DNA from: Streptomyces qinglanensis
Lineage (GTDB): Bacteria > Actinomycetota > Actinomycetes > Streptomycetales > Streptomycetaceae
Direction: 5' to 3'
Assembly (NCBI RefSeq): GCF_900111245.1
Contig: NZ_FOGO01000015.1
Location: 48,101-112,100 of the forward strand
DNA length: 64,000 nucleotides
Below, one piece after another: positions 18,532 through 26,759 of this stretch; position 1 is the first letter of the stretch; each line of letters opens with the position of its first letter. The translations under genes and the position numbers were made by a program. Under the pieces are notes generated by a model, which was not told the origin of the DNA, did no database searches, and was given only the letters and a program-made list of their open reading frames with translations.

Positions 18532-18810
18532 CCCCCACCTCCCTGGTTGCCGTACTTGCCGTCCCTGCCGTGATCTCGCAGGTCAGGCAGCACACGAGCA
18601 AGACGCCAGCCAGGGGCAAGACGGCAACGCAAGCGTCTCCCGGCGTGTTGCCCGCCGGAGGCGCTGCCGAAATCCGTCTTGCCACGTCCCAGGCGTCCAT
18701 GCCGTATCGCCGCAGCTCAGAGCCCTGCTTACTGGGACGGACGGCGCTGTGCAGCCGTCCCCTCAAGGGACACACCGACCTAAGCAAGGCAGGCCCCGAA
18801 GGCGCCGCGT

Positions 18811-18862
18811 CCTTGTCCCGAGTCGGGACAAGGACGCCGCACACCTGTCCCGACTCGGGACA
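18811..18862. promoter_or_regulatory. two TTGTCCCGAnTCGGGACAA palindromes
   Basis: First site 18811-18833: perfect 11-base arms (ccttgtcccga / tcgggacaagg) around one base. Second site 18846-18862: perfect 8-base arms (tgtcccga / tcgggaca). Centres are 32 bp apart, about three helical turns, as for a dimeric repressor binding one face. They lie in the 449-base gap 18532-18980 before the DUF2637-mobC-relaxase genes; I see no gene in this gap. Kor-type transfer repressor operator or a replication iteron are both possible. Confidence 0.6.
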
Positions 18863-18980
18863 AGACGCCAGCACTCGCCGAGACGACACATCAGGAGCGC
18901 TGCCGTCCCGCCCTGACCTGCACGTGCAACGGCCGAGACGGCAAAGACGCCGCACACCGCTACCCCCAGGAGCCTCCCGC

Positions 18981-19832
18981 TTGACCACTCCGCCCCTCAC
19001 GCAAGCCCCACAGCCACACGATGACGTCCCCAGCGAAGGGCGACCGAAAAGGAAGGCTGGCGCCGAGCAGTTCGCGCTCGGCGCGGCCGGCATCGTCATC
19101 GTCGCCCTGACCACCGGAGCGTTCTGGCTCTCCTACGCGCACCTGGCTGACGTCGCCGGCCAGCACGGGCTCGGAGCGTCGCCCATTCGCCGCTGGGCCT
19201 GGCCCGCCACCCTGGACGCGTTCATCATCGCGGGCGAACTGCTCATGCTGCGCGCGGCACTGCGCCGCGTCACTGACCCGTGGGCGATCGCCGTCACCGC
19301 CGTCGGATCGGTCGGCTCCATAGCGCTGAACGTCGCCGGGGTCAGCGGCACGGGCAACGCACGCACCGCCCCGTTCCTCGACTACGTGGTCGCCGCCGTC
19401 CCTCCGGCCGCCGCGATGGTCGCCTTCGGCGTCCTCATGCGACAGATCCTCCAACTCGTCGCACCGTCCGACGACTCCCCGAACACCGGTTCCGTACAGA
19501 CGCCGGAGCAAGCGGTCGGCGACTTCAGCCACAGCCACCTGCCAGACGCCGCTCCTGCCGGTTCACGAGCCGCCGGCGGTGAGCGGACGGAACCTGCGAC
19601 ACGGGTTCCGGAGGGCAAACCGAGCGGTGGCCGTCCGGCGAAGGCGACCATCGCGGAGCTGGCGGATATCGGCCGGGCCGCCGGTCACCAGCACGGCAAA
19701 CTCACGCGCGGTCTGCTCCGAGCGGCAGTGAAGGACCGGGACCTGACGATCGGCAGTGAGCGGCAGACCGAGGTGATGGAACTGCTTCGGCCGGAACTAG
19801 AAGCCGCCGGGATCGAGGTCTCGAAGCGCTGA
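18981..19832 (+). CDS. DUF2637 membrane protein (SpdB-like)
   Basis: 283 aa from TTG 18981 (AGGAG about eight bases upstream). After a polar N-terminus come four hydrophobic segments: FALGAAGIVIVALTTGAFWL, WPATLDAFIIAGELLML, AIAVTAVGSVGSIALNVAGV and YVVAAVPPAAAMVAFGVLM. This is the DUF2637 pattern found in Streptomyces plasmids and integrative elements beside transfer genes. The C-terminal 110 residues are cytoplasmic and contain a short HTH-like stretch (TIAELADIGRAAGHQHGKLTRGLLRAAV). A role in conjugative spread is suggested by family context only. Confidence 0.8.
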   Translation: MTTPPLTQAPQPHDDVPSEGRPKRKAGAEQFALGAAGIVIVALTTGAFWLSYAHLADVAGQHGLGASPIRRWAWPATLDAFIIAGELLMLRAALRRVTDPWAIAVTAVGSVGSIALNVAGVSGTGNARTAPFLDYVVAAVPPAAAMVAFGVLMRQILQLVAPSDDSPNTGSVQTPEQAVGDFSHSHLPDAAPAGSRAAGGERTEPATRVPEGKPSGGRPAKATIAELADIGRAAGHQHGKLTRGLLRAAVKDRDLTIGSERQTEVMELLRPELEAAGIEVSKR

Positions 19833-19981
19833 CCGCCGCCTGCTCGGGTGACCGGAACCCTTCCGGTCGCCCGAGCAGACGGCCAACAGCCCAGCAAATC
19901 TCCACACCCTGTGGGCAGCACGACGACCCTGCCGGGCAGGCATCTCCGCTCCGCCTGCCGGCCGTACCTGGAGCAGCTTCC

Positions 19982-20716
19982 TTGACGCACGACGAGCACC
20001 CGCCTGAAGACACCGACGCTGAGACACCTGTGTCGTCGCACTCCCCAACCCTGCTGGGACGTCTGCGGCGGGCGTTCGGACGGACGGCCCCTGGCGGAGC
20101 CAGTAGTACCCCGAGTCCGACTCAAGGCCGGTCTTCGGGGGTCTCCGCCCCGGGGGTGGCGGAGACGGCCCGACGCCAGGGGGCGCCGGACCAGGAGGTC
20201 GGGGCCGAGGGCAGCCCCGATCCGGACACTCTGCACACTGTCCAGCAGCAGATTCTCCGCCCCGAGTCCGCAGCCACCCCGGCGGCCGTTGAGGGAGACG
20301 TGCAGAGCGTTCAGCTGGCGATCCGTCATTTCAGCGGCACGAAGCGGGCCTTCCGTGTCGGTCCGATGCGGTTCACCAGCGACGAGCATGTCAGGCTCCA
20401 GGAGGCCGCCGCCGAGCACGGCTACAAAGGGGAGTCCGGCTTCGCCGCCGACTTCGTCCTCGCCTTCATCAGCGGCCGGTTCACGGCGAATCTGCCGCTG
20501 TCCGAGGACCGCCGCTGCACCCATATGTTCCGTGCCCAGGTGCTGCGCGAGCTCAACCGCATCGGCGTCAACGTCAACCAGATCGCCCGTGCCCTCAACA
20601 GCGACCTGACTCCGCCCGACATCCGTCACCGTCTCGGCGAGCTGGACCGCCTGCTGGAGCTGATCGCCGAGGCCCTGCGTGAACCCGACGGCACCAGGAA
20701 GGACCAGGCCGCGTGA
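19982..20716 (+). CDS. mobilization protein MobC
   Basis: 244 aa from TTG 19982. The first 110 residues are Pro/Ser/Gly-rich and probably disordered. The C-terminal half is the MobC domain: RFTSDEHVRLQEAAAEHGYKGESGFAADFVLAFISG (ribbon-helix-helix-like), then VLRELNRIGVNVNQIARALNS, which is the family signature. MobC binds oriT and opens it for the relaxase. Its stop overlaps the relaxase start (GTGA, 4 bases), so translation is coupled. Confidence 0.88.
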   Translation: MTHDEHPPEDTDAETPVSSHSPTLLGRLRRAFGRTAPGGASSTPSPTQGRSSGVSAPGVAETARRQGAPDQEVGAEGSPDPDTLHTVQQQILRPESAATPAAVEGDVQSVQLAIRHFSGTKRAFRVGPMRFTSDEHVRLQEAAAEHGYKGESGFAADFVLAFISGRFTANLPLSEDRRCTHMFRAQVLRELNRIGVNVNQIARALNSDLTPPDIRHRLGELDRLLELIAEALREPDGTRKDQAA

Positions 20717-21507
20717 TCGCCGCCATCAAACCAGCCGGGTCCAACACCCGTGGCCTACTCGCCTACCTCTACGGCCCCGGCCGCCACGACGAGCACACCG
20801 ACCCGCACATCGTCGCCAGCTTCGCCATGCTCGGCATGCCAGACCCCGGCCGTGACCAAGACGCCACCCTCACCCAGCTCGCCCGCCAACTCGACGAGCC
20901 AGTCCAGCTTCGGAACAGCGAGTTCGGCAAGAAGGTCACCGACCATGTCTGGCACTGCCCCGTCCGCGCAGCCCCCGAAGACCGCAGCCTCTCCGACGCT
21001 GAGTGGGCCGAGATCGCCCAGCGGATCGTCGAAGCCGCCGGCATCGCCCCCGCCGGAGACGACCTCGGCTGCCGTTGGACCGCCGTACGCCACGCCGACG
21101 ACCACATCCACATCCTCGCCACCACCGTCCGCGAAGACGGCCGACGCCCCAGGCTCCACGACAGCGGCGTCCGCGTCGGCGACGCCTGCCGCCAGATCGA
21201 GAAGGACTATGGCCTACGGCAGCTGAAGAAGGGCGACCACACCGCCGGACGTCGGCCCACCCAGGCCGAGATGCACAAGTCCGAACGGCTCGGCTGGGAG
21301 CAGACCAGCCGCGACTGGCTCCAGGACCGCATCCGCGCTGCCATTCCCCACGCCGGCAGCGCCGAGGAACTCCTCGCCTATCTCGAAGCAGACGGCATCG
21401 CGGTCAAACCCCGCCGCGGACCGTCCGGAGACCTCCTCGGCTACGCCGTCGGCCGACCCGGCGACCTCAACAACGACGGCGAACAGATCGTCCACCCTGG
21501 TGGATAG
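20713..21507 (+). CDS. HUH relaxase, N-terminal catalytic part ending at an in-frame TAG
   Basis: 264 aa. It opens MIAAIKPAGSNTRGLLAYLYGPGRHDEHTDPHIVASF, the relaxase/mobilization nuclease family pattern, and has the metal-binding histidine triad region HADDHIHILATTVREDGRR, followed by the helical DACRQIEKDYGL. The enzyme nicks oriT and stays covalently bound to the DNA. The frame is stopped by TAG at 21505-21507 (PGG-TAG-IAPDLTLPKL), exactly where relatives have a K or similar before APDLTLPKL, so a single base change is likely. The catalytic domain is complete, so a shortened but active protein is possible. Confidence 0.82.
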   Translation: MIAAIKPAGSNTRGLLAYLYGPGRHDEHTDPHIVASFAMLGMPDPGRDQDATLTQLARQLDEPVQLRNSEFGKKVTDHVWHCPVRAAPEDRSLSDAEWAEIAQRIVEAAGIAPAGDDLGCRWTAVRHADDHIHILATTVREDGRRPRLHDSGVRVGDACRQIEKDYGLRQLKKGDHTAGRRPTQAEMHKSERLGWEQTSRDWLQDRIRAAIPHAGSAEELLAYLEADGIAVKPRRGPSGDLLGYAVGRPGDLNNDGEQIVHPGG

Positions 21508-22440
21508 ATCGCCCCCGACCTCACGCTTCCCAAACTCAAGGCCCGCCTCGAAACCACCGTGCTGGAGGAGCACCCCACCGCCCGCCGCGACCAACCGGCC
21601 ACCCCCTGGCACCAGGCCACCGACGCCCTCGACACCCTCCACACCGAGATGGCCGACGACACTCATGCCCAGGCCCGCATCACCGCGCTCGGCGAACTCA
21701 TCGAAGCGACTGCCCAGAAAGCCCCCGCTCACCTCCAGGCCGAACTCCGAGCCGCGTCACGAGCTTTCGCCCGTGCCCAGCGCTCCCAGTTCCGCGCCGA
21801 GAACCAGGCCGCCCACACCGTGCGCACCGCCGCGCGCGACATCGCCCGTGGCGCCACCGGTCCCGATGCAAGCGCCCTGGCCAGCCTGGTTGCCGCCCTC
21901 GTTTGGGCGACGGTCCTCGCCGCCCACTGGCACGAAGCGAAGGGCCACGCTCACCAGACTGAAGCGGCCCGTCAGGCCCTCCAGCACCTTCAGGCGGCAG
22001 CCGATCAGGCACTCACGCCCGGTCTCGACGGCCTCGCCACCCGTCAACCGAGCGAGCAGGCCCGCCGGACCCTCGTCCACGACCTCCGCGCCGCCATCCC
22101 CAACCATGCCGACCGCATCCTCACCGACCCCGCTTGGCCCGCCCTCGCCACAGTTCTCGCCGACGCCGAAGCCGGCGGCCACAAACCCCACCAGCTCCTC
22201 AGGGAAGCCGCTGCCAAACGCGAACTCGGCACAGCCCGCCAACCCACTCGTGTCCTGATCGCCTGCATCCAGCACACGAGCCGCAACCCTGCGCCGAGCC
22301 CCCGAGCCGAAGCTGCTCGCCGCCGCTCGATCACGACGCCCGCGGCCATCGGACACCAGGCCCGCGATCACCAGCCCACCGCGGCACCGACGACCGCCGC
22401 CGAGCAACGCCACCGAAAGCGTGGACAGTTACGGAGAGCT
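21508..22440 (+). pseudogene. C-terminal part of the relaxase, separated by the amber codon
   Basis: The reading frame continues directly after TAG 21505 with IAPDLTLPKLKARLE, then an Ala-rich helical region (HQATDALDTLHTEMADDTHAQARITALGEL; DARGATGPDASALASL-type relaxase tail) to about HTSRNPAPSPRAEAARRRS. No independent start with a ribosome binding site is visible before ATG/GTG codons such as 21559. The natural end is unclear because this frame stays open into the next gene without a stop. Confidence 0.65.
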
Positions 22441-22526
22441 CCTGCACATCGCGCAGGCCGCAGACGAGTCCGAACGCCAACCAAGGCGCCGTCGGCCGAA
22501 CGCCGTCGCGGGCCGGGTCGTGGCGC

Positions 22527-22540
22527 TAACCTCCTTCCCA
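22527..22540 (+). promoter_or_regulatory. possible leaderless promoter of the STAND-like gene
   Basis: TAACCT (22527-22532) fits a TANNNT -10 and ends seven bases before the ATG at 22540. There is no Shine-Dalgarno sequence in front of that ATG; the sequence is even pyrimidine-rich (cctccttccc). Confidence 0.4.
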
Positions 22541-25500
22541 TGGAGTCCGTGATCGCAACCGTTGTGCAACGACTTGTGGAGGGGCCTGCCTTCCTTCTCC
22601 TGGGTCAGACCCTCAACGATTCTGGCGTCCCGATTCCACAGCCCATGCTGCTTGGCCCGGACGACGCTACGGTCTATACCACGTATGACCAGTCGTCAGC
22701 AGCACGGCCAGTGCTCGATTGGGTGCCGGACACCGCGGACTATCCGTGGAACGGTGTGTTTACCTCCCGCATCGACTCCGGGTTGCTCGATGTCTTCCAG
22801 AGGGATTGGCGTCGTGTGGTGCCGACTGCGCAGGCACAGGTCGGAAGGCACCCTCGGTCGGCGACGGAGCTGCACCTAAGACACCTCTTCGGCGGTTTGG
22901 GGCTGCCTGAGGAAGAGCGGCCGCCGGTTGGTCCCGTTGCCACTACTGAAGCGCGCGCCCGGGCAGCTGAGGTATTGACGGCCCTAGCCGACACGATCAT
23001 CACGCCGCGAGGCATTCTAATCATTGACGGGTACGCAATTGACGACTGGCTGCGGCCAGAGGACCTCTTTACCTTCCTGACCCGGCTTCAAGCGGGGCAA
23101 GCCCACATTTTCTCCGCTACTGACGACTTGCTCGCTGACCCTTACATCCACGCCGCGCAGGAGCGCGGCGTACTAGTGGCGCACCGTGAGCCGTTCGCCA
23201 AGTTGTTGGCTGAGCTGGAGGAGACGGGACGGCTGCAGAGGTCAGCGGCCGGACGTGGGGCTCAGGGCGGGCGATTCATTCCGGTTGGTGACACCTTTGC
23301 CGAGGTTGACGTCGACACCCGGAATCGAGTGATTGGTGCGGCCCGGCCCGTCGATACCGACCTGCTCGAGCCGTTTGCATCTTCTTCATCCGCGATCCGA
23401 TACGAGCGATTCCGGCATTTTCTCGGCACGGGTGAAGGGCAACCGCAATGGAAAGCCGTGGCCAGCGGCTACAACCTGCAGCGAGACTTCGAAACGAGAC
23501 TGCTACAGCGGGTGCAATCGGCGCTGGAGGAACTGGGCCTGCATGAGCCGATTATCGTTGCTGGGCAGACGGCGACAGGTAAGACCATCGCCCTAACCGC
23601 GCTGGCGCTCGAGGTGGCGCGAACTGGCCGTGCGGCGGTGCTCCACCGTTCGGTGCGCGGTGAACGGCCGACCCTGGCTGACATCGAGTCCTTCGCGTCC
23701 TGGGCCGATCGGAGCCACAATCTGCCGACTCTGTTGGTGTGGGATGGCATGGTTGACAGCGATGAGTACTACCTGCTCCAACGCCAACTGGGATCGCGTG
23801 GGCAAAGGGTGGTCATCGTCGGCAGCAGCTATGCGCCGCCTGCATCCGCACGTAAGCGGAATAGCATCATCGCAGTCGACCCTGTACTCAGCGCCGCCGA
23901 GGGCAGCCGCCTAGTTCCTTGGTTGTCCTCGTTCGGTGTATCGGTCCCGAGCAACCAGGTCGACAAGCTCGACTCTTCGTTCCTCGCACTCCTCTATCTG
24001 CTATTGCCGGAGACGGAGTGGAGTTTGCGGCACGGTTTGGTCACCGAGGCACGGGCGGCGGAGGTCGGGCTCGAGAGGCTCTCGCGCACCGCGGCAAGGC
24101 ATAGCGAGACGCGCCTCACAGCCGTCGCGAGAGCGCTGCAGGACGCAGGCGTGGACATCGGTGTGCTGCGGCCCGCCGAGCGACCGAATGCGGAGTTGAT
24201 AAATCTCTCGTTCGAGGAGCGTAGCGCCGCTGAACAGATCACCTCCATGATTCTAGTTGCTGGCCGCCGCGGGCTGCGTATCCCGCTCGAGCTCTTGCTG
24301 CGCGTCCTGGGACGGGAAGGTGCGGACCGCCTGGTCGACCTCGTGAAGAACTTCGACATCTTCCGCTGGACCGAGGATGACAGCGGCGGTCAGTTCCTCG
24401 GCACTCGTACGCCTTTGGAAGCCGAGTTGCTTGCTCGGGAGGACCTGAACCTACCCACCGAAGTCGAAGTCACAGCCCAGTTGATCACCAACTTGCGACC
24501 GGAGTTGAACCGGTGGGGCGGCGGCGAGGTCCAGTTCATTGCGGACCTGCTGGATCGAATCGGACCGCAGTCCGACGACCGCCGCTTCACACCGCACTAT
24601 CTCGAGCTTGCCGAGGCTTTCCGTGAATTGCGGCTGGCCCACGGCTACGCGCACCCCCGCATGGCATTGCTGGAGGCTAACCTCACCCGTGAGTACGTTA
24701 AGTGGGCGCAGCGGAGCGAGGCCATCTCACGCGAGGAGCGTCTCCGGCTGTTGCGGGACGTGCAGCGAATGCTGGAAGCCACGCTGGAGGACTCCGACCC
24801 ATCACCGCACTCCCGGCTGAACCTGCTGGTGGAATTGGCCAGTGCCGAAGGGGCGCAGATCTACGAGCTGTCAGCGTCGCGGGACGAGGCGACATCCCCC
24901 CAGATCCTCGCGCTCATGCGAGACGTGACCCGGGTGGCGCTGCAGGCCCGCGCCGTGGATCCAGAGAATGTGTACCCGGTCGACGTCATCGCCTGGGCAA
25001 CCAGAGATGCTGTGCAGTCCGGCACGCTGGCACCGGGCGACCGGCTTGGCCTACTGGCCAGCGCCCAGTCCTCGCTCGATTCTCTTGACCCCGGTGCGCT
25101 CAGTCCTAAACAGGCGGCCAAGTATGACGACCGGCATGTGGAGCTGGCCAGGCTTCTCGATGATCCGGTCATGGAGACCAAGCATCTGCTCGCGCTTACC
25201 GAGAACAGCGATCCGGCCGCGTACTACTTCCTCGCACTGCGCGCGGCCAAGGCAGGTGAGGATGGGCCGCAGGTGGCCGTCGAGACTTTGCGGCGCGCAC
25301 CGAGCGAGGTCCGCTCTGACTGGCGCTGCTCACGGCTGCTTCTGGACTTGTTTTGGGAGTCGAAGGCTGGTCGACGGTTCCTGCACGGCGAACGCGAGGT
25401 AGTGAAATTCAGCGATGAGACCTGGACTGAGTGCCTGGCCATCGTGGACACGATTCCAGAAACCGTTGGCTACGACCGGTACCGGCGCGACTTCTTGCGG

Positions 25501-25872
25501 GGGTTGGCCTTGTTTCATCTCGGGCAATACCAGGCTTCGAAGGAGGCGTTCGCCAGACTCGATCGCGAGTCGCGAGATGTGTCCTCACGCATCATCTCCA
25601 AATACCTAGCCTCGCAGCCGGATGGCGCCGCTCAGACCTTCACCGGCCGAGTCCTGTCCGCCACCCCGGACGGGCGCCGCGGTACTGCCTGGGTCTATGA
25701 GCTGCACACTGAGGTGCGTTTCATTCCTCTGCGTTTCTCGATCTCCGACTATCGGAAGAAGAACGAGAACTTGCCCTCGTTCCACATCGCATTCAACATG
25801 CGCGGTGCGCTCGCCGACCCGATCACCGGCCGCCCCGGCCGCGTACCCCGGCGGTCTGCTGATGCGCGCTGA
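22540..25872 (+). CDS. large STAND-like P-loop protein with divergent SIR2-like N-terminus; candidate defence sensor/effector
   Basis: 1110 aa, codon use less GC-rich than the chromosome. Residues 1-230: FLLLGQTLND (18-27), VFTSRID (73-79) and ILIIDGYAIDDWL (159-171), which line up in order and spacing with GAGxS, TTNYD and GYSLxD of SIR2-like NADase domains but with changed residues. Residues 270-500: ATPase with Walker A GQTATGKT (342-349) and Walker B LLVWD (398-402). Residues 500-780: winged-helix/helical region. Residues about 780-1020: helical TPR-like repeats. Residues 1034-1100: FTGRVLSATPDGRRGTAWVY and FHIAFNMRGALADPI, resembling an OB/cold-shock fold. Such effector-NTPase-repeat layouts are typical of Avs/STAND antiviral proteins. 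The domain calls are mine from motifs, not from a search. ATG 22540 starts the conserved part. Confidence 0.7.
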   Translation: MESVIATVVQRLVEGPAFLLLGQTLNDSGVPIPQPMLLGPDDATVYTTYDQSSAARPVLDWVPDTADYPWNGVFTSRIDSGLLDVFQRDWRRVVPTAQAQVGRHPRSATELHLRHLFGGLGLPEEERPPVGPVATTEARARAAEVLTALADTIITPRGILIIDGYAIDDWLRPEDLFTFLTRLQAGQAHIFSATDDLLADPYIHAAQERGVLVAHREPFAKLLAELEETGRLQRSAAGRGAQGGRFIPVGDTFAEVDVDTRNRVIGAARPVDTDLLEPFASSSSAIRYERFRHFLGTGEGQPQWKAVASGYNLQRDFETRLLQRVQSALEELGLHEPIIVAGQTATGKTIALTALALEVARTGRAAVLHRSVRGERPTLADIESFASWADRSHNLPTLLVWDGMVDSDEYYLLQRQLGSRGQRVVIVGSSYAPPASARKRNSIIAVDPVLSAAEGSRLVPWLSSFGVSVPSNQVDKLDSSFLALLYLLLPETEWSLRHGLVTEARAAEVGLERLSRTAARHSETRLTAVARALQDAGVDIGVLRPAERPNAELINLSFEERSAAEQITSMILVAGRRGLRIPLELLLRVLGREGADRLVDLVKNFDIFRWTEDDSGGQFLGTRTPLEAELLAREDLNLPTEVEVTAQLITNLRPELNRWGGGEVQFIADLLDRIGPQSDDRRFTPHYLELAEAFRELRLAHGYAHPRMALLEANLTREYVKWAQRSEAISREERLRLLRDVQRMLEATLEDSDPSPHSRLNLLVELASAEGAQIYELSASRDEATSPQILALMRDVTRVALQARAVDPENVYPVDVIAWATRDAVQSGTLAPGDRLGLLASAQSSLDSLDPGALSPKQAAKYDDRHVELARLLDDPVMETKHLLALTENSDPAAYYFLALRAAKAGEDGPQVAVETLRRAPSEVRSDWRCSRLLLDLFWESKAGRRFLHGEREVVKFSDETWTECLAIVDTIPETVGYDRYRRDFLRGLALFHLGQYQASKEAFARLDRESRDVSSRIISKYLASQPDGAAQTFTGRVLSATPDGRRGTAWVYELHTEVRFIPLRFSISDYRKKNENLPSFHIAFNMRGALADPITGRPGRVPRRSADAR

Positions 25873-26695
25873 ATGTGAAGAGTTCCGTACCCGTTGCACC
25901 ACACTGGCTCGGCACCGTCAAATCTCGATCGGTATGACTCTGGACCTTTCGTTCCTCCCTTCATGGCCGGACAGTGTGCAGGACGAAGCTAGCTTCAAGG
26001 ATCTAGTCTCAACGGCATACAAGTTGTGGTGGGAGACTTGGAAGCTGGATGTTCGATTCCTGATGGGGTATAGGACACAGGGCGGTGCTCGTGACTTCGA
26101 CCTCCTGATCAACCAACTGCGCACCTCGTACCAGCACGCTGACGTTGGCAAGCAGGATAAGCAGGCCGAGTGCTGGGCTAAGGTGGCCTGTGGTGGTCGT
26201 AATCCGGCGACATCGGGTGACTGGATGGCGTGCGGCACCGTGCTGATGAAGACATTCAACACTGCGATAGGCGTGCTCTGCGAGACCATTACGCAGAATC
26301 GGAGCAATGCATTTCGTACTGCATGGCAGACCAAGGTGGCTGTGAGCGAAGAGGCAGTCGTCGTGCGGGTCGCGGCCGACCTCGGTATGAGACTGAATGA
26401 TGGGTCACGGGGGTTCCACGTCAGTCAAGTGAAGCGGCGTTGGGCGGGCTACAAGCTGCGAAAGGGCGAAGCTGCCGACGACGTCTTGGCCGCGTTCGCT
26501 GAGGAGAGCCTCATCTCTCGGACCGGAAGGCTGCCCTGTAGTTACTTCGACGTGCTAAGTGAACTTAAGGTACTTGGTACGCCCCAGGCGGTTCCTGCTC
26601 TCCGCTTGGCTCATGCCGTGGCGGAACTTACCCGGGTGGTTGGCGAGTCCTACATGAAGCGACTCCATGAAGTGTGGGCGTTATTGCGTAATTGA
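25862..26695 (+). CDS. unrecognised 277-aa protein translationally coupled to the STAND-like gene
   Basis: The ATG lies inside the last codons of the upstream gene (11-base overlap), so the two proteins are made together and probably act together. The sequence is mainly helical and rich in Trp (LWWETWKLDVRFLMGYRTQGGARDFDLLINQLRTSYQHAD), with cysteines at ECWAKVACGG and DWMACG, then a basic region (VSQVKRRWAGYKLRKGEAADDVLAAFAEE). No transmembrane segment, signal peptide or nuclease motif is visible to me. Codon use matches the upstream gene and differs from the chromosome. It could be a partner, a specificity subunit or an immunity/regulatory protein; I cannot tell which. Confidence 0.75.
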   Translation: MRAECEEFRTRCTTLARHRQISIGMTLDLSFLPSWPDSVQDEASFKDLVSTAYKLWWETWKLDVRFLMGYRTQGGARDFDLLINQLRTSYQHADVGKQDKQAECWAKVACGGRNPATSGDWMACGTVLMKTFNTAIGVLCETITQNRSNAFRTAWQTKVAVSEEAVVVRVAADLGMRLNDGSRGFHVSQVKRRWAGYKLRKGEAADDVLAAFAEESLISRTGRLPCSYFDVLSELKVLGTPQAVPALRLAHAVAELTRVVGESYMKRLHEVWALLRN

Positions 26696-26759
26696 CCTGA
26701 ACAGTCACCAGTCCTGGTCCCGTCCGCGCGGACGGTACTGGCGGTGGGTCAGTGCCTTA

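Noticed and set aside
22421..22552. Small ORF VDSYGELLHIAQAADESERQ between relaxase tail and STAND-like gene
   Set aside because: It reads protein-like in one frame but has no ribosome binding site, and I cannot decide between a relaxase tail reached by frameshift and chance; not listed as a gene.
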